A DNA stretch of 64,000 bases from an uncultured Fibrobacter sp. (GCF_900316465.1 NZ_ONDD01000004.1:1-64000); one strand, 5' to 3'. Shown: positions 16,343-25,166, counted from the first letter of the stretch. Notes: generated by a model not told the origin, from the sequence alone. Program-made: numbers and translations.

Positions 16343-16376
16343 AAATCCCTTGGACGAGTGTCCAGGGGATTTGTTT
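16343..16376. terminator. Bidirectional terminator between convergent genes
   Basis: AATCCCTTGGAC (16343-16354) pairs with GTCCAGGGGATT (16359-16370) with one G-T pair; A-rich before and T-rich after. It serves the secreted protein gene and probably thiC. Confidence 0.8.
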
Positions 16377-16409
16377 TAGAATTTTCTGTTTTGGCGCTTT
16401 GCCTGCGCC

Positions 16410-18122
16410 TTAAACGTCGCCGACTTCGCCTGTGGCCACAAAGTTGCGCACGGCACGCGTGATGCGCATCGAACAGAAGTTCGGACCACACATGCTGCAG
16501 AAGTGGCTTGCCTTGGCCTGGCTGCCGGGGAGCGTCTTGTCGTGGAATTCCATGGCCTTTTCGGGGTCCAAAGAAAGCGCGAACTGGTCGTTCCAACGGA
16601 AGTCAAAGCGGGCGCGCGAAAGGGCGTCGTCGCGGAACTGTGCTGCGAAATGGCCCTTTGCAAGGTCGGCCGCGTGAGCGGCGAGCTTGTAGGTGACCAC
16701 ACCGGCGCGCACGTCGTCGCGGTCGGGGAGTCCGAGGTGTTCCTTGGGTGTTACGTAGCAGAGCATTGCGGTACCGTACCAGCCGATCTGAGCAGCTCCG
16801 ATGGCCGACGTAATGTGGTCGTAACCGGGGGCGATATCGGTGGTGAGAGGGCCGAGCGTGTAGAACGGAGCGCCGTGGCACTTTTCGAGCTGGCGCGCCA
16901 TGTTGTCTTGAATCTTGTGCATGGGCACGTGGCCCGGGCCTTCGATAATCACCTGCACGCCGTATTCCCAGGCAATCTTTGTGAGCTCGCCGAGCGTGTC
17001 CAGTTCTCCGAACTGGGCCGCGTCGTTGGCATCGGCGAGGCTCCCCGGACGCAGGCCATCGCCCAAAGAAACGGCAACGTCGTAGGCGGCAAGAATCTCG
17101 CAGATTTCGCGGAAGTGCGTGTACAAGAAATTTTGCTGGTGGTGGCGCATCTGCCAAAGGGCAAGAATCGAACCGCCGCGGCTCACGATACCCGTGGTGC
17201 GCTTCGCGGTCAGCGGAATGTGTTCCAGCAAAAGGCCCGCGTGAATCGTGAAGTAGTCTACGCCCTGTTCCGCCTGCTCGATGAGCGTGTCGCGGTACAG
17301 TTCCCACGTGAGTTCTTCGGCCTTGCCGTTCACCTTCTCGAGCGCCTGATAGATAGGCACCGTTCCGATAGGTACGGGGCTGTTACGGATGATCCATTCG
17401 CGCGTTTCGTGGATGTGCTTTCCAGTGGAAAGGTCCATGACCGTGTCTGCGCCCCATCGTACCGACCAAGCCATTTTTTCGACCTCTTCTTCGATCGAAG
17501 AGGTGATGGCCGAGTTGCCGATGTTGCTGTTGATTTTGGTGAGGAAACGGTTGCCGATAATCATCGGTTCGCATTCCGGGTGGTTGATGTTCCCCGGCAG
17601 AATTGCGCGGCCCGCGGCGATTTCGTCGCGCACGAACTCCGGCGTAATGGGGGAGCCTGCCACCTGGATTTTACCCTGGGACTGCAATTCATCAAGGCGC
17701 TGGTTTTCGCGGATGGCCACGTATTCCATTTCCTTGGTGACGATTCCCTTGCGGGCGTAATCGAGCTGCGTCAGGTGATGACCAGCTTTGGCTCGGAGCG
17801 GGTGGTGTTCTGCGTTAAAGCGCAGGTGGTCGAGCTCATGGTTTTCGCGGCGGGCGCGGCCATAAGCAGACGTCATGTCGTCGAGCTGTTCGGCTTCACC
17901 ACGTTCCATAATCCAGGGTTCGCGAAAACGTTCAATCCCCTTCGTTACGTCGAGCTTGGCGTCTACATCGCTGTAAGGGCCACTCGTATCGTACACCGTC
18001 ACGACAGGCGTTTCGGGGTCTTCAGTCAAAATTTCGCGCATTCCCACGCGGATGTCCGGGTACATTTTCCCCGGAACATACACCTTGCGGGAATTCATAA
18101 AAGGTTTAAGGAGAGAATCCAT
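16410..18122 (-). CDS. thiC: Phosphomethylpyrimidine synthase
   Basis: ThiC is a radical-SAM enzyme that rearranges aminoimidazole ribotide into the hydroxymethylpyrimidine phosphate of thiamine. The 570 residues show the family signatures GPGHVPMHKIQDNM and DIAPGYDHITSAIG, and the C-terminal cluster motif CSMCGPNFC near residue 550, which binds a [4Fe-4S] cluster. The start at 18122 follows GGAG; an in-frame upstream start would lie inside the leader. The leader is only 97 bases from ilvD and carries a structured element and a hairpin close to the ribosome binding site. I do not see a TPP riboswitch (no CTGAGA block), which is unusual for thiC. Confidence 0.96.
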   Translation of the reverse strand: MDSLLKPFMNSRKVYVPGKMYPDIRVGMREILTEDPETPVVTVYDTSGPYSDVDAKLDVTKGIERFREPWIMERGEAEQLDDMTSAYGRARRENHELDHLRFNAEHHPLRAKAGHHLTQLDYARKGIVTKEMEYVAIRENQRLDELQSQGKIQVAGSPITPEFVRDEIAAGRAILPGNINHPECEPMIIGNRFLTKINSNIGNSAITSSIEEEVEKMAWSVRWGADTVMDLSTGKHIHETREWIIRNSPVPIGTVPIYQALEKVNGKAEELTWELYRDTLIEQAEQGVDYFTIHAGLLLEHIPLTAKRTTGIVSRGGSILALWQMRHHQQNFLYTHFREICEILAAYDVAVSLGDGLRPGSLADANDAAQFGELDTLGELTKIAWEYGVQVIIEGPGHVPMHKIQDNMARQLEKCHGAPFYTLGPLTTDIAPGYDHITSAIGAAQIGWYGTAMLCYVTPKEHLGLPDRDDVRAGVVTYKLAAHAADLAKGHFAAQFRDDALSRARFDFRWNDQFALSLDPEKAMEFHDKTLPGSQAKASHFCSMCGPNFCSMRITRAVRNFVATGEVGDV

Positions 18123-18140
18123 TACTTTGCTCCAATTATG

Positions 18141-18210
18141 CACAGGTCGCGGACTGCGCCCCTGTGAGCGACTAAGCCCCATGCGTTAAGCTGGGGCGGT
18201 CGCGAGAGTG
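18141..18210 (-). ncRNA. Structured 3' element after ilvD, overlapping the thiC leader hairpin
   Basis: Read on the minus strand, CTCTCGC is followed by GCGAC (18199-18203), GCCCC (18193-18197), a 12-base loop, GGGGC (18176-18180), GTCGC (18168-18172) and the constant GCTCAC tail. This is the 3' half of the element seen after gdhA and the V-ATPase genes, with compensating stem changes. It runs into a second hairpin (CACAGG with CCTGTG, 18141-18166) that ends 8 bases before the thiC GGAG site. Confidence 0.5.
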
Positions 18211-18219
18211 AGAGATTCT

Positions 18220-20076
18220 TTACTTGATGCCAATCAAGGAAAGATCTCGAACGGCTCCTTTATCTGCAGAAGAGGCCATGGCAGCGTATGCCTGCAGAGC
18301 CTTGGACACCACGCGGTTGCGGGTTTCCGGCTTCCAAGCCTTGGCACCGCGAGATTCCATTTCCTTGCGGCGGGCGTCGAGTTCGGCGTCGGTGAGTTCC
18401 ACATTGATGGTGCGGTTCGGAATATCGATTTCGATAACGTCGCCCGTGTGCACGAGGCCGATGTTACCCTTGTTGGCGGCTTCCGGAGAAGCGTGGCCGA
18501 TGGAGAGGCCGCTCGTACCGCCGGAGAAACGACCGTCGGTAAGGAGGGCGCAGGACTTGCCGAGGTGACGGCTCTTGAGGTAAGAGGTCGGGTAGAGCAT
18601 TTCCTGCATGCCGGGGCCACCCTTCGGGCCTTCGTAGCGGATAACGACGACGTCGCCAGCCTTCACCTTGTTGCCGAGGATGCCTTCAACGGCTTCTTCC
18701 TGGCTTTCGAACACGATTGCCGGACCGGTGAACTTCCAGATGGATTCGTCCACGCCTGCGGTCTTCACGATGCAGCCGTCGATTGCGAGGTTGCCGTAAA
18801 GAACTGCGAGGCCGCCGTCCTTGGTATAAGCGTGTTCGCCATCGCGGATAGCGCCGTTAGCGCGGTCGAGGTCGTGGTCGGGGTACATGAAGTTCTGAGA
18901 GAAAGCTTCGATATTGTACTTGCGGCCCGGGCCAGCGAGGTAGCGCTGCTTGGCTTCGGCGCTCGGGTTACGCTTGAGGTCGTTCACTTCGAGAGCTTCG
19001 CCCATGGTGGCGGCGTGAACGGTCTTTGCATTCTTGTGGATGAGGCCCATGCGGTCAAGTTCACCGAGAATACCCATGATGCCACCGGCGCGGTTCACGT
19101 TTTCAACGTGGATGTTGTGAACGGTCGGGGCGACCTTGCAGATGCACGGCGTGTTGCGGGAAAGGCGGTCGATGTCCTTCATGGTGAAGTCGACGCCTGC
19201 TTCCTGAGCGACAGCGAGCAAGTGGAGCACGGTGTTGGAGGAACCGCCCATGGCGATGTCGAGGCGCATGGCGTTTTCGAAGGCTTCCTTCGTGGCGATA
19301 CTGCGCGGAAGGATGCTTTCGTCGTTCAAATCGTAATACTGGTGACAGAGTTCCACGATACGCTTACCGGCAGCTTCAAAGAGCTTCTTACGTTCGGCGT
19401 GCGTTGCAACGATGGTGCCGTTGCCCGGGAGGCTGAGGCCGAGGGCTTCGGTAAGGGAGTTCATGGAGTTTGCAGTGAACATGCCGGAGCAGGAACCGCA
19501 AGTCGGGCAAGCGTTAGCTTCGATGGCGGCCACTTCTTCGTCGCTGATGGTGTTGTCTGCGGAATCGATCATGGCGTCAATCAAGTCAAGAGCGCGGTCC
19601 TTGCCGTCCTTCGTGGTGACGTGGCCAGCTTCCATCGGGCCGCCAGAAACGAAGATTGCCGGAATGTTGAGGCGCATGGCTGCCATGAGCATACCCGGAG
19701 TCACCTTGTCGCAGTTGGAGATGCAAACGAGGGCGTCGGCGCGGTGGGCGTTTGCCATGTATTCAGTAGAGTCTGCGATGAGGTCGCGGCTGGGCAAGCT
19801 GTAGAGCATGCCGTCGTGGCCCATGGCGATACCGTCGTCCACAGCGATGGTGTTCATTTCCTTAGCGACACCGCCGGCAGCTTCGATCGCGCGGGCGACT
19901 ACCTGGCCCAAGTCTTTCAGGTGAACGTGTCCCGGAACAAACTGGGTGTAGCTGTTCACCACGCAAATCACGGGCTTACCAAAGTCTTCCACCTTGGTTC
20001 CAGTTGCGTGCCACAGGGCGCGTGCACCGGCCATTTCGCGGCCTTCCATAGTCTTGAGCGAACGAAGTTTCGGCAT
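18220..20076 (-). CDS. ilvD: Dihydroxy-acid dehydratase
   Basis: IlvD removes water from dihydroxy-acids in valine, leucine and isoleucine synthesis. The 618 residues show the iron-sulfur ligands CISNCDKVTPGM near residue 120 and CPTCGSCSGMFTANSMN near 190, and the end block DGRFSGGTSGLSIGHASPEA. Length is normal. The start ATG follows AAGAGGA. thiC lies downstream after a structured gap, so thiC could be read from the ilvD promoter; a link between branched-chain amino acid and thiamine supply makes sense because acetolactate synthase needs TPP, but this is inference. Confidence 0.97.
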   Translation of the reverse strand: MPKLRSLKTMEGREMAGARALWHATGTKVEDFGKPVICVVNSYTQFVPGHVHLKDLGQVVARAIEAAGGVAKEMNTIAVDDGIAMGHDGMLYSLPSRDLIADSTEYMANAHRADALVCISNCDKVTPGMLMAAMRLNIPAIFVSGGPMEAGHVTTKDGKDRALDLIDAMIDSADNTISDEEVAAIEANACPTCGSCSGMFTANSMNSLTEALGLSLPGNGTIVATHAERKKLFEAAGKRIVELCHQYYDLNDESILPRSIATKEAFENAMRLDIAMGGSSNTVLHLLAVAQEAGVDFTMKDIDRLSRNTPCICKVAPTVHNIHVENVNRAGGIMGILGELDRMGLIHKNAKTVHAATMGEALEVNDLKRNPSAEAKQRYLAGPGRKYNIEAFSQNFMYPDHDLDRANGAIRDGEHAYTKDGGLAVLYGNLAIDGCIVKTAGVDESIWKFTGPAIVFESQEEAVEGILGNKVKAGDVVVIRYEGPKGGPGMQEMLYPTSYLKSRHLGKSCALLTDGRFSGGTSGLSIGHASPEAANKGNIGLVHTGDVIEIDIPNRTINVELTDAELDARRKEMESRGAKAWKPETRNRVVSKALQAYAAMASSADKGAVRDLSLIGIK

Positions 20077-20188
20077 AATAATCCTCTTTTTGTGTCTTTA
20101 AAATCTGCGGCGTTACTCGTAAAAAATTGCGAGAGAAATACGCCAAATTTTGAATGGAAATGTAGAAAATTCTATTTTTACGCGTGCT

Positions 20189-20728
20189 ATGTTTCACCCG
20201 ATAAAACATTTTATAACGATTACTAAGCATCGCAACGAGGTCATTCGTTTGTGCTTTAAGGCGGGAATTGGCTTTCAGGGCTTGTTCCATGACCTTTCAA
20301 AGTATAGCCCGACGGAATTTATTCCTGGGGCAAAGTATTATATGGGTGACCAGTCGCCAAACAACGGCGAACGAAACGACAAGGGGTATAGCCTTGCATG
20401 GATGCACCACAAGGGTCGCAACAAACACCATTTTGAGTTTTGGTACGACTATGAAATGTCGACTAAAAAACTGGTGCCGATGGATATGCCTGACCGCTAC
20501 ATCAAGGAAATGTTCTGCGATCGCGTGGCCGCCTCCAAAACTTACAACAAATTAACTTATACGCAGGAGTCTCCGCTTTTGTATTTGACTAAAAGCACGG
20601 CCCGCGAAAAGATGACGGAAAAGACTTACAGGAAGTTGCTTTACCTCTTGAAAATGCTTGCCGAAAAGGGTGAAAAAGAGACGCTTGCCTTTATGCGACG
20701 CACAAAAGTGCTGCCCGAAACGGTCTAA
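20189..20728 (+). CDS. DUF5662 family protein
   Basis: The 179-residue protein starts MFHPIKHFITITKHR and contains GLFHDLSKYSPTEF, then HHKGRNKHHFEFWYDY. These His/Asp pairs resemble the metal sites of HD-like proteins, and the pattern fits the uncharacterised DUF5662 family. Function is unknown. TATTTTTA (20173-20180) lies 8 bases before the ATG, so the leader is very short. It is divergent from ilvD, with about 110 bases between the start codons. No operon partner. Confidence 0.7.
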   Translation: MFHPIKHFITITKHRNEVIRLCFKAGIGFQGLFHDLSKYSPTEFIPGAKYYMGDQSPNNGERNDKGYSLAWMHHKGRNKHHFEFWYDYEMSTKKLVPMDMPDRYIKEMFCDRVAASKTYNKLTYTQESPLLYLTKSTAREKMTEKTYRKLLYLLKMLAEKGEKETLAFMRRTKVLPETV

Positions 20729-20752
20729 AATGCCTTTTTGAGTGCGAAAAAA

Positions 20753-20777
20753 TGGCGTTTTTGAACTAAAAACGCCA
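20753..20777. repeat. Perfect inverted repeat after the DUF5662 gene
   Basis: TGGCGTTTTT and AAAAACGCCA form a perfect 10-bp stem around five bases. No T-run follows, so it is an atypical terminator. The rest of 20729-20954 is the AT-rich promoter region of the next gene, with a shorter palindrome TGTAC-AAAAC-GTACA at 20858-20872. Confidence 0.5.
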
Positions 20778-20954
20778 ACCTACCAATGTAGTATGTTTCT
20801 TTCAGAATTCTTAAAATAATGTTATAATTGGCGATTTTACGCAAATTTCGCAGGCATTGTACAAAACGTACACGGAACGTTGTTCAAAAACCCTTTAAAA
20901 TAATAGGTAATAAGTCTATATTAAGCCCCGTCAAAAAACGAGGTTGGTATTTTG

Positions 20955-22823
20955 ATGGACAAGAATATTCTCACGAATAGATTTTGTGGCGTATTTGTAT
21001 GCGCTCTTATGCTGTTTGTCGCACCGTCTTTTGCCGCTTGGAACGGAACATCTATGGAAGAACCGGGCGTTCAAGAAATCGACGGTAAAGACTTCTATTT
21101 AATCGAAAATGAATCCCAATTGGCTTGGTTTGCGAACGAAACCAACAAGGGGGGCAAACTGGATATCAATGCCAAGTTGGCCGCTGACTTGGATATGAAC
21201 CACAAATTGTGGACCCCGATGGCCGCCGGTAAGGGTGATGTCGCTTTCGAGGGTATCATTGATGGCGATAATCACGTTATTTCGAATTTGTACATCAATA
21301 GCGACGAAATTGCGCAAATTAAATCGACATATGCTCAGAACCTTGGTTTTGTAGGTGTCTTGGGCAATGGCTCGGTGAAAAACATTGTCTTTGAAAATGT
21401 GGACATTGTAACGTCGACTAACGCAGGCTCGATTGTGACAAATAAGACAAGCCAGATTTCTGTCGGTGCCGTTGTGGGCTGGTTGGCCGACAAAACTCCT
21501 GGTGGCGTTGTATCGACTTGCTATGTGTCTGGTAACATTACGGCGACTGGTAATGGCCAGGGCGTGGGCGGCATTGTCGGTAACGCCAAGAATGGTACTA
21601 TTGAAAACTGCATGAGCGCGGTTTCGATTTCGGCAACGGGTAATGACGCTTTCATTGGTGGCATTGTGGGTATTTCGAAAGCCAGCTTGACGGTGAAGAC
21701 TTGCGTGTATGATGGCGAAGGCCTTTCTAATATGGGTAACGGCTCTACGGGTGCCATTGTCGGTAACCATTTGTCTGGAACGCTGACTTCTGCTCAAAAC
21801 TATTATGACGATGACGCTTTGTTGGGTACGGGTAAGGGTACTGCGGCCGCAGACGTTCATAAGATGGACGAAGTGAATGTGGCCGAAGTGGCTTGCAAAC
21901 TGAATAACGGAACCTTGACCGATGGCGTTTGCGATAAGGATTCGCCGTGGTCTGTGGGCGAAAAGTCGCTGGCTTTGAACGGTTATGGAGCGGCTACAAT
22001 TTCTGTTTTGACGGTTAAGGTGACCCGGTATGGTGCCGTGACGATTACGGAATACCCCGATAAGACAGTCGCTGAAATTGATGGGGAGTATACCGGTAGT
22101 GATGTTACCGAAATGTCGAATGTCCATGCTGATCAGGTTGTGCTTAACAGAAAGTTTGAAGTTGGTAAAACATCTACCATTATGCTGCCTTTCTCGATTG
22201 ATACGGCAAAGGTTAAGGGAGCTCAGTTCTATAGGTTTAAACGTATAGATATCGTTAATGACCAGCATAAGGTTATTATTGGAAAAGTCAAAACTTTGCA
22301 AATTGGAGCCAATACTCCATATATCGTAATGCCGAAAGCTTCGGAAATTACATTTGAAGGAGATGTTACATTTGATACGGGAATCAAACCCTCAGAAGTG
22401 TTGATTTACGAAAACTGGGAATTCAAGGGAACTTTTGCTTATAAGCAATTTGCTGAAGATCCTGAACTTGGTGAAAAATATGGATTTGCTGGACAGACGC
22501 AAAATGGTGCCAAAGTTGGGCAATTTGTTAAGTTGGGTGCTGCTACAGCTAATCCGTTCCGAGCCTACTTGATACAACATCAAGTGGCATTGACTAAATC
22601 TGTAAGCGGATCGTTTAACTCTGCAATTTGGACGATTACGAATGAAATTGATGTCGAAATTGTTGATGAAAACGATAATGTAATTCAAACGGGTACGCTT
22701 AACACGGCTACGGGCGAGTTCCGTATGGATCGCTGGTTTGATATGAACGGTCGTAAGTTGAATGTCAAACCTACCACCCGTGGTACATACTATTGCAATG
22801 GCAAGCGTGTGATTATTAAATAA
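20955..22823 (+). CDS. Secreted GLUG-type repeat protein with C-terminal sorting-like end
   Basis: The 622-residue protein has a signal peptide ending APSFA. Residues about 35-270 contain beta-helix-like repeats of the GLUG type (GFVGVLGNGSVKNIVFENVDI, GGIVGNAKNGTIENC, GGIVGISKASLTVKTC), a fold found in surface adhesins. The middle is beta-rich and unrecognised. The last 30 residues (RWFDMNGRKLNV to GKRVIIK) resemble short C-terminal sorting modules. Its stop is 13 bases before the first precursor-like peptide, so the two are probably cotranscribed; whether the protein belongs to the peptide system is unclear. The start is the ATG at 20955. Confidence 0.72.
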   Translation: MDKNILTNRFCGVFVCALMLFVAPSFAAWNGTSMEEPGVQEIDGKDFYLIENESQLAWFANETNKGGKLDINAKLAADLDMNHKLWTPMAAGKGDVAFEGIIDGDNHVISNLYINSDEIAQIKSTYAQNLGFVGVLGNGSVKNIVFENVDIVTSTNAGSIVTNKTSQISVGAVVGWLADKTPGGVVSTCYVSGNITATGNGQGVGGIVGNAKNGTIENCMSAVSISATGNDAFIGGIVGISKASLTVKTCVYDGEGLSNMGNGSTGAIVGNHLSGTLTSAQNYYDDDALLGTGKGTAAADVHKMDEVNVAEVACKLNNGTLTDGVCDKDSPWSVGEKSLALNGYGAATISVLTVKVTRYGAVTITEYPDKTVAEIDGEYTGSDVTEMSNVHADQVVLNRKFEVGKTSTIMLPFSIDTAKVKGAQFYRFKRIDIVNDQHKVIIGKVKTLQIGANTPYIVMPKASEITFEGDVTFDTGIKPSEVLIYENWEFKGTFAYKQFAEDPELGEKYGFAGQTQNGAKVGQFVKLGAATANPFRAYLIQHQVALTKSVSGSFNSAIWTITNEIDVEIVDENDNVIQTGTLNTATGEFRMDRWFDMNGRKLNVKPTTRGTYYCNGKRVIIK

Positions 22824-22836
22824 AAGAGGTGTGAAA

Positions 22837-22974
22837 GTGAAAAATCAAGAAAAAAAAGAGTATGTTGCCCCGCAGATGATTGTGGAAGAATATGGCTATC
22901 AAGGCGCAATCTTGTTTGATAGTAGCTGTGAAGGAGAATTGGCTACATGTCTTGACGATAAGGACGACGACTAA
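22837..22974 (+). CDS. Precursor-like peptide 1 of a RiPP-type cluster
   Basis: This 45-residue peptide starts with GTG, seven bases after AGAGG. The leader-like half carries K7, Y9, P12, M14, V16, E18, Q22, A24 and S29; all nine occur at the same positions in the next peptide. The C-terminal half is different and acidic: two Cys (31 and 38), two Ser (29, 30) and a D/K-rich end. Leaders of the K-x-Y-x-x-P type are common ahead of modified peptides in Bacteroidetes and Firmicutes. Downstream genes supply a PqqD-like leader binder, kinase, protease and exporter. The final product and its modification are unknown. Confidence 0.7.
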   Translation: MKNQEKKEYVAPQMIVEEYGYQGAILFDSSCEGELATCLDDKDDD

Positions 22975-22991
22975 TTTATGGAGAATCTTAT

Positions 22992-23123
22992 ATGGATAGA
23001 AAATTTTTAAAACCATATAAATTCCCAAAAATGAAAGTCGTTGAATTACATCGACAAGAAGCCTTAATGCAATATAGCGGAAATATAGGTTTCCACGATT
23101 CCGAAAAGGAATACTTAGCATAA
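22992..23123 (+). CDS. Precursor-like peptide 2 of a RiPP-type cluster
   Basis: This 43-residue peptide starts at the ATG at 22992 after a GGAGA site. It shares the leader positions K7, Y9, P12, M14, V16, E18, Q22, A24 and S29 with peptide 1. After S29 the sequence is unrelated (NIGFHDSEKEYLA) and has no Cys. Identical leader numbering with divergent ends is what is expected of two substrates for one processing machinery. It is followed by a terminator, so the two peptides form their own transcript with the GLUG gene. Confidence 0.68.
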   Translation: MDRKFLKPYKFPKMKVVELHRQEALMQYSGNIGFHDSEKEYLA

Positions 23124-23134
23124 AATTCTTTAAG

Positions 23135-23159
23135 AGGACCCCTTGAGGGTTCTTTTTTA
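23135..23159 (+). terminator. Terminator between precursor peptides and processing genes
   Basis: AGGACCC (23135-23141) pairs with GGGTTCT (23147-23153), followed by a T-run. The next gene's -7 box begins four bases later. Confidence 0.8.
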
Positions 23160-23162
23160 TTT

Positions 23163-23170
23163 TATCTTTA
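23163..23170 (+). promoter_or_regulatory. -7 box of the processing operon
   Basis: TATCTTTA lies five bases before the ATG at 23176, directly after the terminator. The first processing gene would have a leaderless message. Confidence 0.45.
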
Positions 23171-23175
23171 CGCGC

Positions 23176-24288
23176 ATGGGTATGGTTCTGAAAAAGACGG
23201 ACAAACTCCTGTTCGAACTCTTGCGGTTTGCGCTTGATACGACAGGTGAATTGCAGGGATTTAAAGAGGCTCCCTCTGACGCACAGTGGAAGGTTATTTA
23301 CGAGCTGGCCAAACGTCAGTGTGTGCGTGGCGTCGCTTTTTCGGGAATCAAGAAACTGCCTGAAAATGTTCGACCTGCAAGGGCTTTGCTTTTGCGCTGG
23401 TCGCTCGATGCCGAAGCGATTGCCGGCAAGAACAAACTCATGGATCAAGAAGGCGCGCGCCTGACTCAAATTTTTGATGGTGCCGGCAGCAAGAATGCCG
23501 TTTTGAAAGGCCAGGCGAATGCGCGACTTTACCCTGATGTACTTTCGAGGCAAGCAGGCGATATTGATATTTGGGTCGAGGGTGGTCGTAAGGCCGTTTC
23601 TGAACTGCTTTATAAATTGAATTTGTTGACCCCGGAAACCGATGATCACGCTTATTCGCGACACCACATTCATCTGCCCGAAAATAAGGACGGAATCACT
23701 GTCGAGGTGCATTTTAAACCGGCATCGGGAATCCCGTTCCGCAATGGTTCGTTGCAAAAGTTTTTGAATGAAGAAATCCGCAAAGCCGAAAAGGTGCCCG
23801 AGGGCTTTTATTCGCCGTCGATCAAGTTTGCGCTCGTGATGCAAATGGCGCACTTGCAGCAGCATTTTTATAGCGGCGGTCTGGGCCTAAGGCAGTATAT
23901 GGACTACCTGATGCTGCTTAGGCATTCTACCGAAGGCGATCGTAGCGCAGCGGTAGCTGTCATGAAACGCCTGAGCATGATGCATGCATGTGGTGCTGTA
24001 ATGTGGCTGCTGCAACAGGTGTTCGGACTAGAACAGGGCTTGATGCTTTGTGCGCCTGACCGCAGGCGTGGCGAAACCCTTTTGAAATTGGCGCTTGCGT
24101 TCGGTAATTTTGGTCAGTACAAGTCAAAACCCAAGAATGTTTTTGTTCGCTGGTTCAAGGACCGCCTGCAAGCTCTTTCGTGGCTCCCGTTTGATCCGGT
24201 GAATGCGATTTTCAAGGAACTCAAGTACTGGCGTGCGACAATCTCATTGATCCCTAAGCGCATTAAACGCAGGCGTATTGCTTTATGA
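23176..24288 (+). CDS. Nucleotidyltransferase family protein (PF14907 type) of the peptide cluster
   Basis: The 370-residue protein has the nucleotidyltransferase-fold signature in the order LKG (K111), YPD and GDIDIWV (128-134), where D129 and D131 are the likely metal ligands. This matches the uncharacterised family often found beside HprK-like kinases and PqqD proteins in peptide-modification clusters. Similar proteins are thought to transfer a nucleotide or act on phosphorylated peptides, but no activity has been shown that I can cite. The stop overlaps the next start in ATGA, so it is translationally coupled with the kinase. The start could also be the second ATG (23182). Confidence 0.72.
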   Translation: MGMVLKKTDKLLFELLRFALDTTGELQGFKEAPSDAQWKVIYELAKRQCVRGVAFSGIKKLPENVRPARALLLRWSLDAEAIAGKNKLMDQEGARLTQIFDGAGSKNAVLKGQANARLYPDVLSRQAGDIDIWVEGGRKAVSELLYKLNLLTPETDDHAYSRHHIHLPENKDGITVEVHFKPASGIPFRNGSLQKFLNEEIRKAEKVPEGFYSPSIKFALVMQMAHLQQHFYSGGLGLRQYMDYLMLLRHSTEGDRSAAVAVMKRLSMMHACGAVMWLLQQVFGLEQGLMLCAPDRRRGETLLKLALAFGNFGQYKSKPKNVFVRWFKDRLQALSWLPFDPVNAIFKELKYWRATISLIPKRIKRRRIAL

Positions 24289-25166
24289 TGGAATGTTTTT
24301 ATAGAGTGGCGGAACATGTGTTTGCCGTGTCGGCGCAAGCTGATGTTGGCGACAAGATTTTTGCCGAATGCATGGATAACTACAAACCGTTTGCGATTGA
24401 AAAAACGGATGATTGTCTTTTTGTTTTGAACGTAGAATGCGGCGAGGCGCCTGAATACACCGAAGAAACCCGTCAGGATGAAGAAGGCCAGCAGATTATT
24501 TGCGGGCTTACGGCTAAACAGGAATCGGCTTTTGATTTTCGCCTGTTCGGCGAGGCGATGGGTGTGTTGATTTGTTCGGCCGACTATAAAAAGGCTGTTC
24601 TTTATGTTCCGCAAAACCAAAAATTGAGTTCCCTTAAGTTTGCGGTGAATAACGCATTGATGGTGCTGTATGCAATCGCGACGGCGCCTTACAATACGGC
24701 GCTGTTCCATGCGGCGGTCGTGAGTTACAAAGATCGCGGCTATCTGTTCTTGGGTAAGAGCGGTACGGGCAAGAGTACGCATGCCAGGCTTTGGCTCAAG
24801 CATATTGCTGGCACAGACCTTTTGAATGACGATAATCCGGTGGTTCGCGTTTTTGATGGCGCTCGTGCGGTCGTTTATGGCTCGCCGTGGAGCGGCAAGA
24901 CGCCTTGCTACAAGAATCAGGAATTTGCATTGGGTGGCTTTGTGCTGCTTTCGCAGGCTCCCTACAACAAGATTGCCCGCTTGCGTGGCGTGCAAGCTTT
25001 TGCCGCTCTTGTTCCGTGCATTTCGGGCAAGCGTTGGGAACGCGTGATTGCCGATGGTCTTCACAAGACTGAAAACGCGCTTGCCATGAATGTACCGGTG
25101 TGGTATTTGGAATGCTTGCCGGATGAAGCTGCCGCAAAGCTGTGCTGCGAAACGGTTTCGGCCTAA
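24285..25166 (+). CDS. HprK-like kinase of the peptide cluster
   Basis: The 293-residue protein carries a P-loop GKSGTGKS (157-164), then NDDNP (181-185) and GSPWSGK (199-205), the arrangement of HPr-kinase-like proteins in lasso and related peptide clusters, where one phosphorylates a Ser of the precursor. The N-terminal 130 residues are variable. A role in phosphorylating a Ser in the peptides upstream is a reasonable inference; S29 and S30 in peptide 1 and S29 and S37 in peptide 2 are candidates. There is no sign of a carbohydrate phosphotransferase context, so it is not the housekeeping HPr kinase. Confidence 0.7.
   Translation: MMECFYRVAEHVFAVSAQADVGDKIFAECMDNYKPFAIEKTDDCLFVLNVECGEAPEYTEETRQDEEGQQIICGLTAKQESAFDFRLFGEAMGVLICSADYKKAVLYVPQNQKLSSLKFAVNNALMVLYAIATAPYNTALFHAAVVSYKDRGYLFLGKSGTGKSTHARLWLKHIAGTDLLNDDNPVVRVFDGARAVVYGSPWSGKTPCYKNQEFALGGFVLLSQAPYNKIARLRGVQAFAALVPCISGKRWERVIADGLHKTENALAMNVPVWYLECLPDEAAAKLCCETVSA

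Noticed and set aside
18123..18219. TPP riboswitch upstream of thiC
   Set aside because: The conserved CTGAGA and pyrophosphate-sensor blocks are absent, and the gap is too short for the full aptamer together with the hairpins seen.
20858..20872. Operator TGTAC-AAAAC-GTACA upstream of the GLUG gene
   Set aside because: A five-base palindrome is expected by chance in AT-rich DNA; no second copy nearby supports it.
22978..23010. Ten-codon frame starting at ATG 22978
   Set aside because: It overlaps the ribosome binding site and start of peptide 2 and has no binding site of its own.
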